Assembly (NCBI RefSeq): GCF_009905375.1
Contig: NC_133647.1
Coordinates: 136,333,263 to 136,397,262 of the forward strand
Direction: 5' to 3'
Length of the DNA stretch: 64,000 nt
Origin: Apium graveolens
Lineage: Eukaryota > Streptophyta > Magnoliopsida > Apiales > Apiaceae
The position numbers and the translations under genes were made by a program. Each line of letters begins with the position of its first letter. Position 1 is the stretch's first letter. Below, in pieces: positions 33,697-44,709 of the stretch. The notes under the pieces were generated by a model, which had not been told where the DNA came from, made no database searches, and saw nothing but the letters and a program-made list of their open reading frames with translations.

Positions 33697-36111
33697 TCAA
33701 TTTGATTTTGGTACCCAAGTTTCCTTGGGTCCATTCTTGTTAGCCTTTCTCCTAGACTTCATTCCTCCTGCATCTTTAGACTTAGGTGAGTTTGAGTCAA
33801 CCTTGGTCTTAGATGTGGTTGGTTGAGGTGTAGGGTTAGTCACAACATTATCCAGCACATTTATAGGATTATTAGACATGGATTGTGCATACATGTTATT
33901 CCACATTGGCATATTGTATGGCAATTGAGGCATACTGAATGCAGCAAGATAAGGATTGTTAAAATATGGCATGTTTGCAAAATGTGCATAAGGATTTTGT
34001 TGAGACATAACAGGCATAGCATGTAGAGGTGATACAGACATGTTAGGCATGGAAGAGGGTACAGTTATGGGAGATTTCTTAATAGATTTACAATTAGCAG
34101 ATAGATGATTAACACTACTACAATGCACACAGCTTTTTCTAGGAGCATACTTATCAGGTGTGTAATTGTTATGTTTGTTAACTCCTACCTTCCCATTTCT
34201 GTTGGATTTCCTTTTGGATTCCTTTTTATCCTCAACCATCTTGAGCCTATTGTTTAACTGTTCTAAGGTCATGTGCCCTACATTCACCTTTCTGACATCT
34301 TTGGATGTGCTTGCTTCTTCTTTGACAAAGTTCTTTGAAGTTGAACCAAACTTTTTGTTGAGTTTCTTTAGATTTTCTCTTTTAGAAACATCTGCCTGTT
34401 TTAATTGAGGAACCTTCAACGGATGTTCCTTTTCTTCCTTCAACGGATAACTTTCATCATCCGTTGATTCCACATCCGTTGACAGTCCATCAATTAATTC
34501 CAGTTTCTTTTTATTTTTATCCCAGGCAGTTTCACAGAATGATTCCATTCCTTGGACTTTGGCAATTTGAGCACTTACATCCCTAGATGTTTTCCAGGCT
34601 TTAATCACCTCTTGCTCTTTCTCTAATTGATTGGAAAGTATTTCTACTTTCTTAACAGATTCAGCTAGTTCATTCTCAACAGATATACAATGCAATTTGG
34701 TTTTCTCTAGGTCAATCAACTTATTTTCTAACACAGTATTTCTATTGCTTAAAAACAGATTGTTCTCTTTGATCCTACTATTTTCTTTAGCAAGAGATTT
34801 AAGAGACACACGCAAATGATACAATTCAGTAGACATGTCATTGAAAGCATCATTGCACTCTTCTTTAGTAAGTTGTGTTAAATCAGTAGTGATTACCTGA
34901 TTGCTTGATGAACTAACTTCGTTTTCTTCAGAATCAGCCATGAGAGCAAGGTTGACATAATCCACATCTTCATCCTCTTCATCTCCATCAGCTGCCCAGT
35001 CCTTTTCTTGAGTAATGAAAGCCCTTTCCTTCTGTTTGAGCAGATCAAAATATTTCTTTTTGTAATCTACTTGTTCAAATTTCTTCTTTTCAGAGGTTGG
35101 CTTTCTGCACTCACTTGCAAAGTGTCCACTTATACCACAATTAAAACACTTGAACTTGGATTTGTCCACCATGTTCTTATAGGGTTTAGTGGCTCTAGTG
35201 TTTTTCCTGAACTTCATCTTTGCAAATCTCCTGGACAAAAATGCAAGATGCTCATCAATACCATCAGAGTCATCTTGACTGGAGTTGTCTTCATTTTCAG
35301 CAACTTGCTCTTTACCCTTGTCTGATTCTGGATTTCTTACACCATCTTTGGAGCTTGATGTAGATCTCACAGTTTCTTTTCTGCATGCTTTCTCATTTTC
35401 AGCTACCAATGCAACTGAACCTCCTTTCTTTCTCCCCCTCTCCAATACCTCATCCTGTTCCAACTCTAGTTCATAAGTCTTCAAGATTCCATATAATCTT
35501 TCAAGAGTAAAGTCCTTATAATCCTGAGAGTTTCTTAAGGAAACAGTCATGGGTTTCCATTCCTTTGGTAAGGATCTCAAAAATTTAAGATTTGAATCCT
35601 TCACCTGGTACACTCTACCATACAGCTTCAGTCCATTCAACAGCTTTTGGAATCTATTGAATGTGTCATTTAAAGATTCATTCTCTTCAAAATGAAAGTA
35701 CTCATACTGTTGAATGAGAAGCTGCATTTTGTTCTCTTTTACTTGTTCTGTACCTTCACACAGCAGCTGAACTGTGTCCCAAACCTCTTTGGCAGTTGAA
35801 CAATTTATCACATTGTCAAACATATCCTTGTCAAGACCATTAAACAAAATGTTCATAGCCTTCTTATCCTTGTGGACTTCTTCTGTGTCTTCCATTGTCC
35901 ATTCTGCTCTAGGTTTTGGAATGGATTGACCAACAGCAATTGTGGCCGTAGCAACTGTGGCTACTTTGTGGGGAATGTGAGGACCATTCTCAATGCAGTT
36001 TACATAACCTTCATCTTGGGAGAGTAGATGAAGGTGCATTTTCACCTTCCAGTGGTGATAACTGTCTTTGTCAAGAACTGGGATCTTTACTCCAATATCC
36101 TTCTTACTCAT
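33697..36111 (-). CDS. gag: Element E gag polyprotein
   Basis: An 804-codon frame from a true ATG (MSKKDIGVKIPVLDKDSYHH) to TGA. The N-terminal gag domain has YHHWKVKMHLHLL and VWDTVQLLCEGT. A CCHC zinc knuckle CFNCGISGHFASEC lies at about residues 317-330. A long coiled coil (about 430-540, e.g. LKSLAKENSRIKENNLFL) and a second Cys/His block (CVHCSSVNHLSANC, about 660) follow, and it ends ETWVPKSN. This long gag is typical of Sireviruses and forms the virus-like particle in the cytoplasm. Four copies of the 9-mer are embedded at 34416-34482. The frame is intact, so it could still be functional. Confidence 0.93.
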   Translation of the reverse strand: MSKKDIGVKIPVLDKDSYHHWKVKMHLHLLSQDEGYVNCIENGPHIPHKVATVATATIAVGQSIPKPRAEWTMEDTEEVHKDKKAMNILFNGLDKDMFDNVINCSTAKEVWDTVQLLCEGTEQVKENKMQLLIQQYEYFHFEENESLNDTFNRFQKLLNGLKLYGRVYQVKDSNLKFLRSLPKEWKPMTVSLRNSQDYKDFTLERLYGILKTYELELEQDEVLERGRKKGGSVALVAENEKACRKETVRSTSSSKDGVRNPESDKGKEQVAENEDNSSQDDSDGIDEHLAFLSRRFAKMKFRKNTRATKPYKNMVDKSKFKCFNCGISGHFASECRKPTSEKKKFEQVDYKKKYFDLLKQKERAFITQEKDWAADGDEEDEDVDYVNLALMADSEENEVSSSSNQVITTDLTQLTKEECNDAFNDMSTELYHLRVSLKSLAKENSRIKENNLFLSNRNTVLENKLIDLEKTKLHCISVENELAESVKKVEILSNQLEKEQEVIKAWKTSRDVSAQIAKVQGMESFCETAWDKNKKKLELIDGLSTDVESTDDESYPLKEEKEHPLKVPQLKQADVSKRENLKKLNKKFGSTSKNFVKEEASTSKDVRKVNVGHMTLEQLNNRLKMVEDKKESKRKSNRNGKVGVNKHNNYTPDKYAPRKSCVHCSSVNHLSANCKSIKKSPITVPSSMPNMSVSPLHAMPVMSQQNPYAHFANMPYFNNPYLAAFSMPQLPYNMPMWNNMYAQSMSNNPINVLDNVVTNPTPQPTTSKTKVDSNSPKSKDAGGMKSRRKANKNGPKETWVPKSN

Positions 36112-36158
36112 CTTTGTTAGATTCCAAGATCTTTAAACTCTTTGTGTGTCAAGAGCTT

Positions 36159-36170
36159 GCTCTGATACCA
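36159..36170 (-). promoter_or_regulatory. Primer-binding site of element E
   Basis: TGGTATCAGAGC on the minus strand, 2 bp from the 5' LTR; pairs with tRNA-Met. Confidence 0.9.
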
Positions 36171-36172
36171 AT

Positions 36173-37249
36173 TGTTATTCCTAGAGGACTAACAATGAGA
36201 TTTACAGAAGGGGGGGTTGAATGTAAATCTCAAAACTTTTTCAGGTTTTGAGAAGTTTATTAAAGCAGTGTGTTCTAGATGAACAAGTGTATGAATTGCT
36301 TTGAGCTAATGCAGACAGATATATATTCAAACACAAAATGTAAAGAACACAACAAACTTTAAAAACTTTTCTGGTGGATTTGTTGTTCCACCAGAGATGG
36401 TATATTAGAAAATCTGTGTTCAACAATGTTGATCACAGCTGCATCCTAGTACAAACTAGATGAATTTTCTCTCAAGATATTTCTTAACAGCTCTGGAAAA
36501 TCTCTCTCTAATTACTAGCTTCTTCTTGGTTTATATATTACCAAGTGTACAAGTGAAAAACAATATAAAATTACAATAGTAAAATAAGTTCTTCACTTGC
36601 TTCTTTTTCTGTTCACTCAAGTACTTTGTTGACTATTGCATCTTTGTACTAAAGAAGAACGGCTGCTTTTTCTGTTGATCCTGAAATTCGGCTACCACAT
36701 CTCAGGCTTTCTCTGACAACCCATGTGCCTCTGTTTGTAGGTACAACTACCACTTATCAACGGCTAATTAGCAGAACATCCGTTGAAGCTTTCATCCGTT
36801 GATGACTTCATCCGTTGAAGGATGTTATCCGTTGAAGCTTTCATCCGTTGATGCATTTATCCGTTGATGCTCTCATCCGTTGAAGGATGTTATCCGTTGA
36901 AGCTTTAGAGACATCCGTTGAAGCTTAGCTTCTCATCCGTTGAAGGTCTTTAAGTCATCCGTTGATACCACTTCATTTATACAAAATTACAAGGCATGAA
37001 ATATTTACAATTGGCCTTCCTATCTGCATATCATCTAGTAGTCAACATGACTCATAGTTTCTCTCAACTTCTAAGAATTACATTTTAAATACAGAGACTG
37101 AAATATGCTACAATACTAGACTTATTTCTAAGTAAAGCTACACCATCAACGGATAGCCAAAGTAGTCTTATCCGTTGAGGCTACAGACACTAAATTTCTA
37201 CTTAAGTGTTTAAACATATCATCAAACTAATGCACATATATTCCTAACA
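36173..37249 (-). repeat. 5' LTR of element E
   Basis: 1077 bp. It has the full set of eleven direct ATCCGTTGA motifs and the terminal inverted pair. The promoter of E would lie here, but no TATA box can be assigned with confidence. Confidence 0.95.
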
Positions 37250-37720
37250 ATGAACTTCATCTTGCATGTCAGGATTAGAAAAATCCGGTAAAAGTACCCC
37301 TCCCGACAACGAGACTCGTTCCCGATTTACAAGATTAATTTTTAAAATGATTTTTTCGACAATTCAACCATACGGATGTTAAGATATATCAATTTTAGTC
37401 ATATGAAAAAATTATTAAAAAATATGAACTTCATCTTGCATGTCAGGATTAGAAAATCCGGTAAAAGTACCCCTCCCGACAACGAGACTCGTTCCCGATT
37501 TACAAGATTAATTTTTAAAATGATTTTTTCGACGATCCAACCGTACGGATGTTAAGATATATCAATTTTAGTCATATGAAAAAATTATTAAAAAATATGA
37601 ACTTCATCTTGGATGTCAGGATTAGAAAAATCCGGTAAAAGTACCCCTCCCGACAACGAGACTCGTTCCCGATTTACAAGATTAATTTTTAAAAAGTTTT
37701 TTTTCCGATGATCTTGTAGA
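37250..37720. repeat. 174-bp tandem array in CACTA D, right part
   Basis: The array resumes after element E with unit anchors at 37329, 37502 and 37676 (173-174 bp apart). It then breaks down after a T-run at about 37700. Confidence 0.93.
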
Positions 37721-40700
37721 ATGTTAATGTTATTACATTTAATACTGTAAAAAATAATTTTCAATTTTCAATTTTTATACTGAAAATTATTTGATGTTAT
37801 TATTATTTAAATGCAGCTACTCGTAAATTTAATATTTTTTTACTAAATCATGACTAAGATTAGGTTCCCTCCACCGGCCAATATTTCATTTCCCCCTTCT
37901 CAGATTTTGGTTTCCCCCCTTCTTTCTCAATCCCTAAACATCATACCCGGCCGCCGCTATTCAATCTCATCATACAATCTCCCTTCTCAATGTTTCCCCT
38001 TCTCTCTCCTTCTCTCTGTCTCTCCCCCTCTATCTCCCTCTCTCTCAATCTTACAACCAGAACCAATACACTTCATACACACCCACATCGATTTATGTGT
38101 ACTTTTCTTCGATTTGGGGCTGTTTTCTTTTTTTCATTCTCCTATTTGTAATTGGGTTTTAATTTATGTTTCGGCATAAAGTTATGGAGGTTAAGCATTT
38201 TGGGTGTAGTAGAAGGATGAAATGGACACTACTGATTGCCATAACCCGGTATGTTCATCACTATTATCTTAAACCTCTGTTTCAGTTATCCAGAGTAATT
38301 TATGACTTAAATCCAGAGTAATTTTTATTTCAAATAGCCAATTTATGTGAATTACAAGAAGCTTGGCATCTGTAGTAGTACTACATACATACTACTTTAT
38401 TTTAAGCAGAAGTACATAAGTACAGTGATAGATTATGTAGGGTTTGCAGAGGAATGCCAATCAAAGTCAGTCCAGAGGAAGGCTCCCATGGCGAAGGCTC
38501 TCTTGTAGGCAAGATCCCCGTGGGGCGACAGCCCATACGCAGCTAGAAGCATGTCAGAGAATTGATTCAGGCATGTCTTGGTAGTCTTTCTTGGTGTAGC
38601 GTGGGTAATGTAATTAGTTTTACAATTAGTTTGATTGGAGGTTTTTAACAGGAGCCCAATCTTTAATTCGTTGGAATTAGTAAGTTAATTGAGTCCTTTA
38701 CAATTTTATGTTATATTTTGAGATGGTTTTTTTAGAACTAGGTGTATAATAAGCTCTGTTTCTCCTCTGGTTGGAGATGTAGCTCTGGATTTCGAAGCTG
38801 AGGCTATTTTCGATCAGGAACTCATCAATGTAAGTAACTAGATATCAGAGTTTTCGTACCACTTTCAAATTTTCGGCTAGAGTTGGTTACTCTCGAAATA
38901 ACTAGTTTTTATAAATTGAGCGTCTCTTTGTACTTGGAGTTGTTCTATTGAGCACGATGCTTTTTTCTGGCTGATTATTATATTATTATTGTCTTATAAC
39001 ACTTTTGTTTTGATGTCTTGTTTAATTGAGATGTATGTTGTTTATCCCAAATTGTGAAATCTAAATACTTTACTGAAATGAGTAATAGGGCAGACCCTAT
39101 TGAATATCAAGATTCTATTTCTGTAATGGTTTAATCTACTCCTGGATTACTTGATGAACCGATATTTGATTTGTATCTTCTAGATGATAACACTACTAGG
39201 TGGACAAAGAAGAGCAAGGTTGAGTTTATCACATAAAGCATTACGTCATTCAGAATAAAGTTGCAGCACAAAGGTGATCCCCTCCCTCTCTCTATCTCTC
39301 TCTGTCCACATGAAATAAATAGATAAATTATGAATCATTACATGTAAAAATTTTATCTGTTTTTTATGAATAGAGTAGCATTGACAACTGATTTTTACTA
39401 GCAACTAAAATCAATTATCCGTTTCACGTTGGCCACAGAATACAGATGCATTTTGTTTCTGCCAAAAAATAAAATTGGAGAACAATCAAAATAGAATTAG
39501 AATTAAACAAAAAATCGACCAAAATAATAGCTAAGATATTAATGGAAGTGCTTAGGATATTACATTCATTTTTTAGGAATTTCTCCAAAAAATCGACCAA
39601 AATAATAGCTAAGGTTCTAGTTACTAGTTAGTCAAATTATTTTTATTCCAGTTATGATACCTTTTGATTTCTTTCAATGTATAAATTTTATACTCCTATT
39701 TTTGGTGCATTGGTTTCATGTGTATTTACCTGGTGGCTATGTGTTGTGCAGATGTTGCTGCACAGGGGGTGCATCCAGGCCAATGGATGTTGCTAAAAAA
39801 AAGTAAAAGAACAGAGAAAAACCTTTTGTTTCTTATACTGAACTCCAAGCCGAGGATGGTAAGTTTATATATATATATATTTAACAGTTGGAATTTTTTC
39901 AAAAACTCTTGTAAGCAAGTCATTAGTATTGGCAAGTTGTGCAGCTTACAAATTTTTAGTTGACAGTCGAAAATGTACACAATATGCATGATTTATTGTA
40001 TAAATTAGCAAATAAAAGTAAAATGACGTACTGCAAGTATGACTTGCCCTGATGGGTGTTAATGTATTATTTTGTGTTGGTAAGCCTGAGCTTAATTAGA
40101 CATGGATTGAGAAGGGAATTTGTCTCTGCAAGGGTCATGTCAATTCTAGGTGTTTGGCAGCATATCTTTGGTGTTCAAGGCATCATTTTTTCTTTGTGGT
40201 CATTGACTTATGATCTAGTAATACGATGTCCATAGATTTGCCACTTATAAAAGCTTTGTAGGTTTTGATAGTTGATCTTTTTCCGTGAATTCATAATTAA
40301 GAATTCATTTTTTCCTTTTTGTGTTTTAATTTGGAGGAATGAAGGAGCGTTTTAGTGTACTGCATTAGTGGAACCTATCCCTGCCCCTATGAAACTATAG
40401 TAGCGTTATCTATTAGCTCATAATTTTCTTTCCAAAATACTTAATGAGTTGTGTTTATTTGTAACTAAATCCTGGATTCAAGTTTCTTGCCTTATGCATG
40501 TGGATTGCATATGGGCATATAGATTGCAGGTTTTACTCATTATTTTCTATTTCCTTGTGCCTCCATTTTAACTATTCTCGAAGTTCTATATATTCTTCTC
40601 ATATGCGTGTAACTGTTCATGTAGCAAACTTACATGTATGATATTTGGAACAAGAACATGATGGGCAAGAACAAGTAGTAGGACTAGACGTGCCAATGGA

Positions 40701-40920
40701 GTGAACATTCTCTTGCTTTTTAGGCAAAAACAACGGAATATGTATGCAAATTAGTTATAGTGTACCTTAATAAGAATGTTTAGAAATAGATTTGAAGTTA
40801 TAGTTGTAATTCTTGTAGAGAACCTTTGTATTATAAATTTAATTTTAATTTTGAAGTAACAATTTAATTAATATAATATCATTTTATTTTAAAATTGATT
40901 TATTTTAAATAATAAGATGA
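37721..40920 (+). other. Right arm of CACTA D with captured-gene-like sequence
   Basis: A CT-rich leader-like stretch (about 37850-38100) is followed by an ATG at 38184 that opens a frame (MEVKHFGCSRRMKWTLLIAI) to a good donor at 38249. Later exon-like blocks with AG borders occur near 38441-38570 and 39750-39858 (DVAAQGVHPGQWMLLKK). I do not recognise the protein. The layout resembles 5' leader, first exon and introns of a host gene taken up by the transposon. The rest is AT-rich. Confidence 0.4.
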
Positions 40921-41430
40921 ATTTTGTAAACAGTTGTGTGAAACCCACTTAAAAAATGATGAAAACCCTTGTATGTCTCATTGCATATATTTTTTTTTGA
41001 AAAAACTGTTGTCTTTTGATATTCTTTGCAATGGTTTAAATCTTTTACATCATTGTCTTTTAAACCAAAAACATTTATGACAATGGTTTTAACTAGTTAA
41101 AAGAAGTTTATAAACTGTTGTTTATGAAAACATCGAATAAGTTAACAACAATGGTTTTTCTACAAAACCATTGTTGTTAAGTTAGGTAGACAATAGTGGA
41201 ATAAAGAAACTGTTGTTTAAAGAATTTCCTAACAATGGTTAATACAGAGTAACCGTTGTGAATTCTTGATTGTAACCAGTATTAAAAAATGTTGTTGAAT
41301 CTCGCTTATTACAAGTGTATAAATAACCGTTGTCCAACCTTCGATCACACGAGTGTTGGATAGACAACGGAAACTCTACCTTTCACACAACGGCAAAAAA
41401 CAGTTGTATGATTGCAAATATGTTGTAGTG
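40921..41430. repeat. Right subterminal repeat region of CACTA D
   Basis: Repeats of ACAATGGTTTT, AAACTGTTGT, AACCGTTGT and similar motifs, ending in the terminal inverted repeat. Confidence 0.8.
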
Positions 41431-41433
41431 CAA

Positions 41434-44400
41434 GGAAAACCAGACCACAAAAGGGTGAGATGAATCTAACACAAGTGACTGATGATGAGCCTTCTTTACT
41501 CATGGTTGTGTGTGAAAAAATTACAGACGAGGTGATTATGTTAACCGAGAACGAGGACTCGGGGACAGGCAAGGAAACAGAAGAAAATACATGGTACCTC
41601 GAGAATGGGGCTAGCAACCATATGACGGGGCACCGAGAAAAATTTGAAAAAACTTGATAGAACAATTGAGGGTGAAGCGAAATTCAGAGATGGGTCGTTG
41701 GTGAAGATTGAAGGGAAAGGCTCCATCAAAACTAAATGCAAAATGGGGAAACAAGGAATTTACACGGAGTGTACTACATACCAGCCTTACGGAACAACAT
41801 AATAAGTTTGGGTCAGTTATCCGAAGAAGGGAATAAAGTTGTGCTAAATGGGGAACACTTATGGGTGTTGTGGTAGGATTTTGATGCAGGTGAAATGATT
41901 GGAAAATCATTTATATAAAATTCAAATCGAGGAAGGAAATAATCAATGTTTGCTAAGACGAGGAGAAGAGGCTACGTGGTTATGGCATAAATGCCTTGCC
42001 CACGTTAATTCAAGGCGATGTCCATGATGTCAAGAAATCAGATGGCACATGGTATTCCTTCACTTGTTCATCCAAAGGAAAATTACATCGGGTGTCTTAT
42101 GTCGAAACAAACACGTAAGCCTTTTCCCTCCCAAACTAATTTTATTACAAAACACGCTTTGGAATTAGTTCACATCGATCTTTGAGGACCAATAACACCG
42201 TCCACCCCAACTGGTAATCAGTATTTTATATTTATTGTTGATGATTACACCCGTATGATGTGGGTATATATGTTGAAATCAAAATCTAAAGCTCTAACAA
42301 ATTTTAGAAAATTCAAGTTACTGGTTGAGAATGGCACAAAACAGAGCATACAAGTTTTGAGATTTGACCGAGGGGTGAATTTTGCTCCAAGGAGTTCGAG
42401 AATTTTTGCAATGAGCAAGGAATTTTAAGAAACTTTACAACGCCCTACATACCACAATAAAATCGTGTTGTAGAGCGCTGTAATCGTACCGTAGTAGCCA
42501 TGGCCAGGAGTATTTTGAAGGAATGACAAGTGTTCGCGAAATTTTGGGGTAAAACTGTCAGGCATGCCGTATATGTGTTGAATAAGTTACCAAAAAGGTC
42601 TCTGTCCTCTGTTACGCCACACGAAGCCTGGTTTCAAAGAAAACCAAGTCTCGAGTTATTGAGAGTTTTTGGTTGCACAACTTGGATGAAAATTCCTACA
42701 GTAAACACCACCAAGTTGGATGACAGGAGTAAATTGGTAGTGCACTTTGATCGAGAACCAGGTACCAAAGCCTATAGCTTGTTTGATCCTCTTACTCGAA
42801 GTATTCATATCAGCAGGGATGTCATGTTCAATGAAGACAAGACACAGTCATGGGAGAGTATAAGCAATACTGCCACATCTGGTGCAGATCAGGTGATATT
42901 TCATTTCCCTGAGACTGATTCATATGATCAGGTGCCTGATCCTATGATAACATCAACACCTGAAGTTGTCGTTGGATCACCACAAACTTCAGTACAACAA
43001 ACTACTAAGAATCCTCAAACAGAGTCTACAGGTTTTGATGTATCTCGAGACAGGTACGATGATAGTGTGACACCACGACAGTTCAGATGTCTTAGTGATA
43101 TTTATGCACACACGAATGTAGTTGAAATGATTGAGGAAGAACTACTATTGATGGGGGTTGACGAACCAATATGTTCCGAGCAGGTAGTCAAAGATCCACT
43201 ATGGAAGGATGCAATGGACAAAGAAATCGATGCCATCGAGAGGAACCATACGTGGGAACTCACATCATTACCAAAGGGGCATAAGATCATTGATTTCAAG
43301 TGGGTCATTAAATTGAAAACTGATCAACATGGTGAAGTGACAAAGCACAAAGAACGACTTGTCGCAAAGGGCTATCTGTAACATTATGTGATCGATTATG
43401 AAGAGGTTTTGGCACCTGTGACAAGATTGGAGACAGTACATTTGTTGTTATCCTTGGCAGCTAATAATAATTGGGAAGTACATCATTTGGACGTCAATTC
43501 TTCTTTTTTGAATGGTGTCTAGCAAGAAGAGGTTTATGTCTCTCAACCGAAAGGGTATGCCAAGAAAGGACATGAACACACTGTTTATCATTAGTTAAAA
43601 GCCTTATACGGTCTTCGTCAAGTACCACGTGCTTGTTATGCTCATCTAAATAAATATTTGTTGAATCTTGGTTTTGAAAAGTGTCCTTTCGAATATGCGG
43701 TTTATATGAAATGCATGGGTACAGAGTCATTACTCATTGGGGTTTATGTGGACGATCTAATTGTCACTGGTACGAATAAGTCAGATATTATCAAATTCAA
43801 AGGGGAGATAAGTATAGAATTTGACATGTCTAACTTGGGCAAGTTGTCTTATTACTTAGGTTTGGAGGTAGTTTAGTGCTATGGTTTCATCAAGATTTGC
43901 CAGTCTTCTTACGCAAAGAAAGTGCTCAAACGAGCAGATATGGCTGAATGAAATTCAGTAAAGTATCCTATGGAGTATAAGTTACACCTACATGCTGATG
44001 CAAAGGGAGTAACAGTCAACCCAACACAGTTCCAGAGCATTGTGGGAGGGCTTCAATATCTTGTGCACACACGACCGGACATTGCATACGTAGTGGGGAT
44101 AGTAAGTCGATACATGGAAAGACCAACCGAGTTATATATGAATGCTTTGAAAAGGATTTGTCGATATGTGAAGGGGACGATACACTATGGTTTGATGTAC
44201 ACAGGAGGACGTGTGAATTATATTTTGTCAGGAGTTTCAAACAGTGACTTGGCAGGAAGTGGGGACGATAGGAAAATCACCGGAGGGATGGTATTCTATC
44301 TCGATGAAAATCTTATAACCTGGGTATCTCAAAAACAGCGTTGTGTTGCTCTTTCATTTTGTGATGCCGAATTTATGGCGGCAAAAACTGCTAAATGTCA

Positions 44401-44694
44401 AGAAATCTGGTTATAAAGGGTACTCGGGTCTATTCAGAATGTCAAAACCGGTCCAGTCGTTATTGATAACAGGTCTGTTGTAGATCTTGCTAAAAATCCT
44501 AAATTTTATGGGAGGAGCAAGCATATTGACTTGCGTTATCATTTCATTCGAGACTGCGTAGAGAAGGGTTCGATAGTGATTAAATTTATGAGCACTAAGG
44601 AGCAACGGGCATATATTTTGACAAAGGCACTAGTAGTTACCAAGTTTGAGCAGATGAGAGGTCTGCTAAGTGTCAAGAAGCTTGAAGACGTTTA
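41434..44694 (+). pseudogene. Copia C protease, integrase, RT and RNase H
   Basis: The frame resumes after CACTA D with the end of gag. The protease block reads WYLENGASNHMTG, with Glu in place of the catalytic Asp. The integrase is broken by many stops (41657-42529), then an open stretch (42530-43381) carries its C-terminus (TPHEAWFQRKPSLELLRVFG) and the start of RT (KERLVAKGYL). RT continues in pieces with YVDDLIVTG intact, and RNase H shows SDLAGSGDDRK, FCDAEFMAAK and SKHIDLRYHFIRDCV. It ends VKKLEDV just before the purine tract. Not functional. Confidence 0.9.
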
Positions 44695-44698
44695 GATT

Positions 44699-44709
44699 GA
44701 GGGGGAGTA
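44699..44709 (+). promoter_or_regulatory. Polypurine tract of copia C
   Basis: GAGGGGGAGTA directly before the right LTR. Confidence 0.8.

Larger units (their letters stand above)
24027..37249 (-). mobile_element. Sirevirus-like copia retrotransposon E (minus strand), young
   Basis: Two 1077-bp LTRs (24027-25103 and 36173-37249) with about five differences by eye (near 0.5 %), and a perfect 5-bp duplication ATGAA (24022-24026 and 37250-37254). Order on the minus strand is LTR, primer site, long gag, pol, an extra 3' ORF, purine tract, LTR. A large gag with coiled coil and an extra ORF after pol are features of the Sirevirus (SIRE/Maximus) lineage of copia. The element sits in the 174-bp array of CACTA D. 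It carries about 45 copies of the 9-mer ATCCGTTGA or its complement. Confidence 0.95.
22299..41430. mobile_element. Large CACTA transposon D, nested in copia C
   Basis: Terminal inverted repeats are CACTACAAGAAATTTGCAAT on the left and CACTACAACATATTTGCAAT read from the right end. The 3-bp duplication CAA lies at 22296-22298 and 41431-41433. Both ends carry many subterminal motifs of the type ACAACGGTTTT, as is usual for CACTA transposase binding regions. An array of 174-bp units lies inward of the left end and is split by element E. The right arm (about 37.7-40.9 kb) has CT-rich and exon-like sequence that appears captured. No transposase was recognised. Without element E it would be about 5.9 kb. 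Confidence 0.93.
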
